A DNA stretch of 64,000 nucleotides from Candidatus Sulfotelmatobacter sp. (GTDB lineage: Bacteria > Acidobacteriota > Terriglobia > Terriglobales > Acidobacteriaceae), in NCBI GenBank assembly GCA_017883385.1, contig JADGNQ010000005.1, forward strand, positions 60,998-124,997, read 5' to 3'. The notes beneath the pieces are model-generated. The model saw only the letters and a list, made by a program, of their open reading frames with translations. It had not been told where the DNA came from and did no database searches. This document shows, piece by piece, positions 63,785 to 64,000 of this stretch. The translations under genes were made by a program, and so were the position numbers. Position 1 is the first letter of the stretch; each line of letters starts with the position of its first letter.

Positions 63785-63847
63785 CTTCTAGCTCCTAGTT
63801 GCTAGCTCCTAGCGAAACCCTCTGTGTGCTCTGTGTCCTCTGTGGTT
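63785..63847. repeat. TAGCTCCTAG direct repeat and AACCACAGAGGACACAGAG element between gcvT and gcvH
   Basis: GCTTCTAGCTCCTAGTTGCTAGCTCCTAG (63784-63812, shown in pieces) has two TAGCTCCTAG copies. It is followed by a 30-base half-element, reverse complement AACCACAGAGGACACAGAGC, of the dispersed family, directly before the gcvT stop. Confidence 0.7.
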
Positions 63848-64000
63848 ATGCGGTTTTCTTCGGGCGCTTGTAGAACGGAGTCGGCACGACCACTGCTCCC
63901 ACACCCTGGCCTCGGATGTCCACCTTTACCGCCGTGCCTATCCCGGCCAATTCCACGGGCACGTAGGCCAGTGCGATGCTCTTCTTCAGGAACGGCGCGG
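63846..64000 (-). CDS. gcvT: Aminomethyltransferase GcvT, C-terminal end (partial)
   Basis: Only about 50 C-terminal residues are inside the window, reading from the edge: [16 protein letters not shown], followed by [20 protein letters not shown] and FYKRPKK. The segment (S/A)PxL-x-K-x-I-(A/G)-(L/M)-(A/G)-Y-(V/L)-(P/x) and the final (P)FYKR are the end of the T-protein. GcvT releases ammonia and passes the one-carbon unit to tetrahydrofolate. It is the first gene of the minus-strand gcv cluster, with gcvH 67 bases downstream. Confidence 0.92.
   Translation of the reverse strand, partial: APFLKKSIALAYVPVELAGIGTAVKVDIRGQGVGAVVVPTPFYKRPKKTA

Overview
The window is a GC-rich bacterial chromosome segment that looks like Acidobacteriota, probably class Terriglobia (Koribacter/Sulfotelmatobacter-like). 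This is inferred from the gene repertoire and style: a giant SBBP/DUF11 surface protein with an acidobacterial-type C-terminus, secreted M13 and M28 peptidases, DUF2911, DUF3455, DUF4097 and secreted DinB proteins, a TolB-like propeller protein, many PIN toxin modules, and intergenic palindromes of a few recurring families. No rRNA, tRNA, CRISPR array, prophage or transposase was recognised.

Layout. 1-5.1 kb: the tail of a sigma-54 activator, a 1157-aa SBBP protein and a PilZ protein. 5.3-8.4 kb (minus): a cytochrome c maturation locus, ccmE then ccmA-B-C-D with four-base stop/start overlaps. CcmE carries Cys instead of the heme-binding His (CxxxY type) and CcmC has an altered WWD motif. 8.5-13.2 kb (plus): pyrophosphatase, small proteins, a GntR/YtrA regulator with its palindromic operator next to a slipin gene, a protein with two ExbD-like domains, and a tiny flagellar-rod-like protein. 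13.2-21.9 kb: M13 peptidase, a VOC-family remnant, ThiC and a seven-PAS hybrid histidine kinase. 22.5-27.6 kb (plus): hoxEFUYH, a complete group 3d-type NAD-linked [NiFe] hydrogenase without maturation genes nearby.

27.6-40 kb: three PIN-type toxin-antitoxin modules interleaved with a DUF4097 protein, MarC, an M28 peptidase, proBA, a methyltransferase, an aromatic amino acid decarboxylase, a patatin and a NUDIX protein with an in-frame minisatellite. 40-50.4 kb (plus): a fadN-fadA-fadE type beta-oxidation set whose three genes are separated by a lipid-independent assortment: a frameshifted higA, a DUF3455 protein and two paralogous secreted Ser/Pro-rich proteins sharing a DLRRPIC cysteine motif. 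50.5-59.8 kb: hydrolases (alpha/beta, GH27), a TolB-like protein, DinB, DUF2911, an acyltransferase and a TMTC-like membrane TPR protein. 59.9-64 kb (minus): glycine cleavage operon gcvT (partial)-gcvH-(secreted unknown)-gcvPA-gcvPB.

The strongest unusual signals are the variant CcmE/CcmC pair, the DLRRPIC secreted paralogues, the duplicated ExbD-like protein, the shared operator core of two PIN/Phd modules, and several families of intergenic inverted repeats, one present at seven loci.
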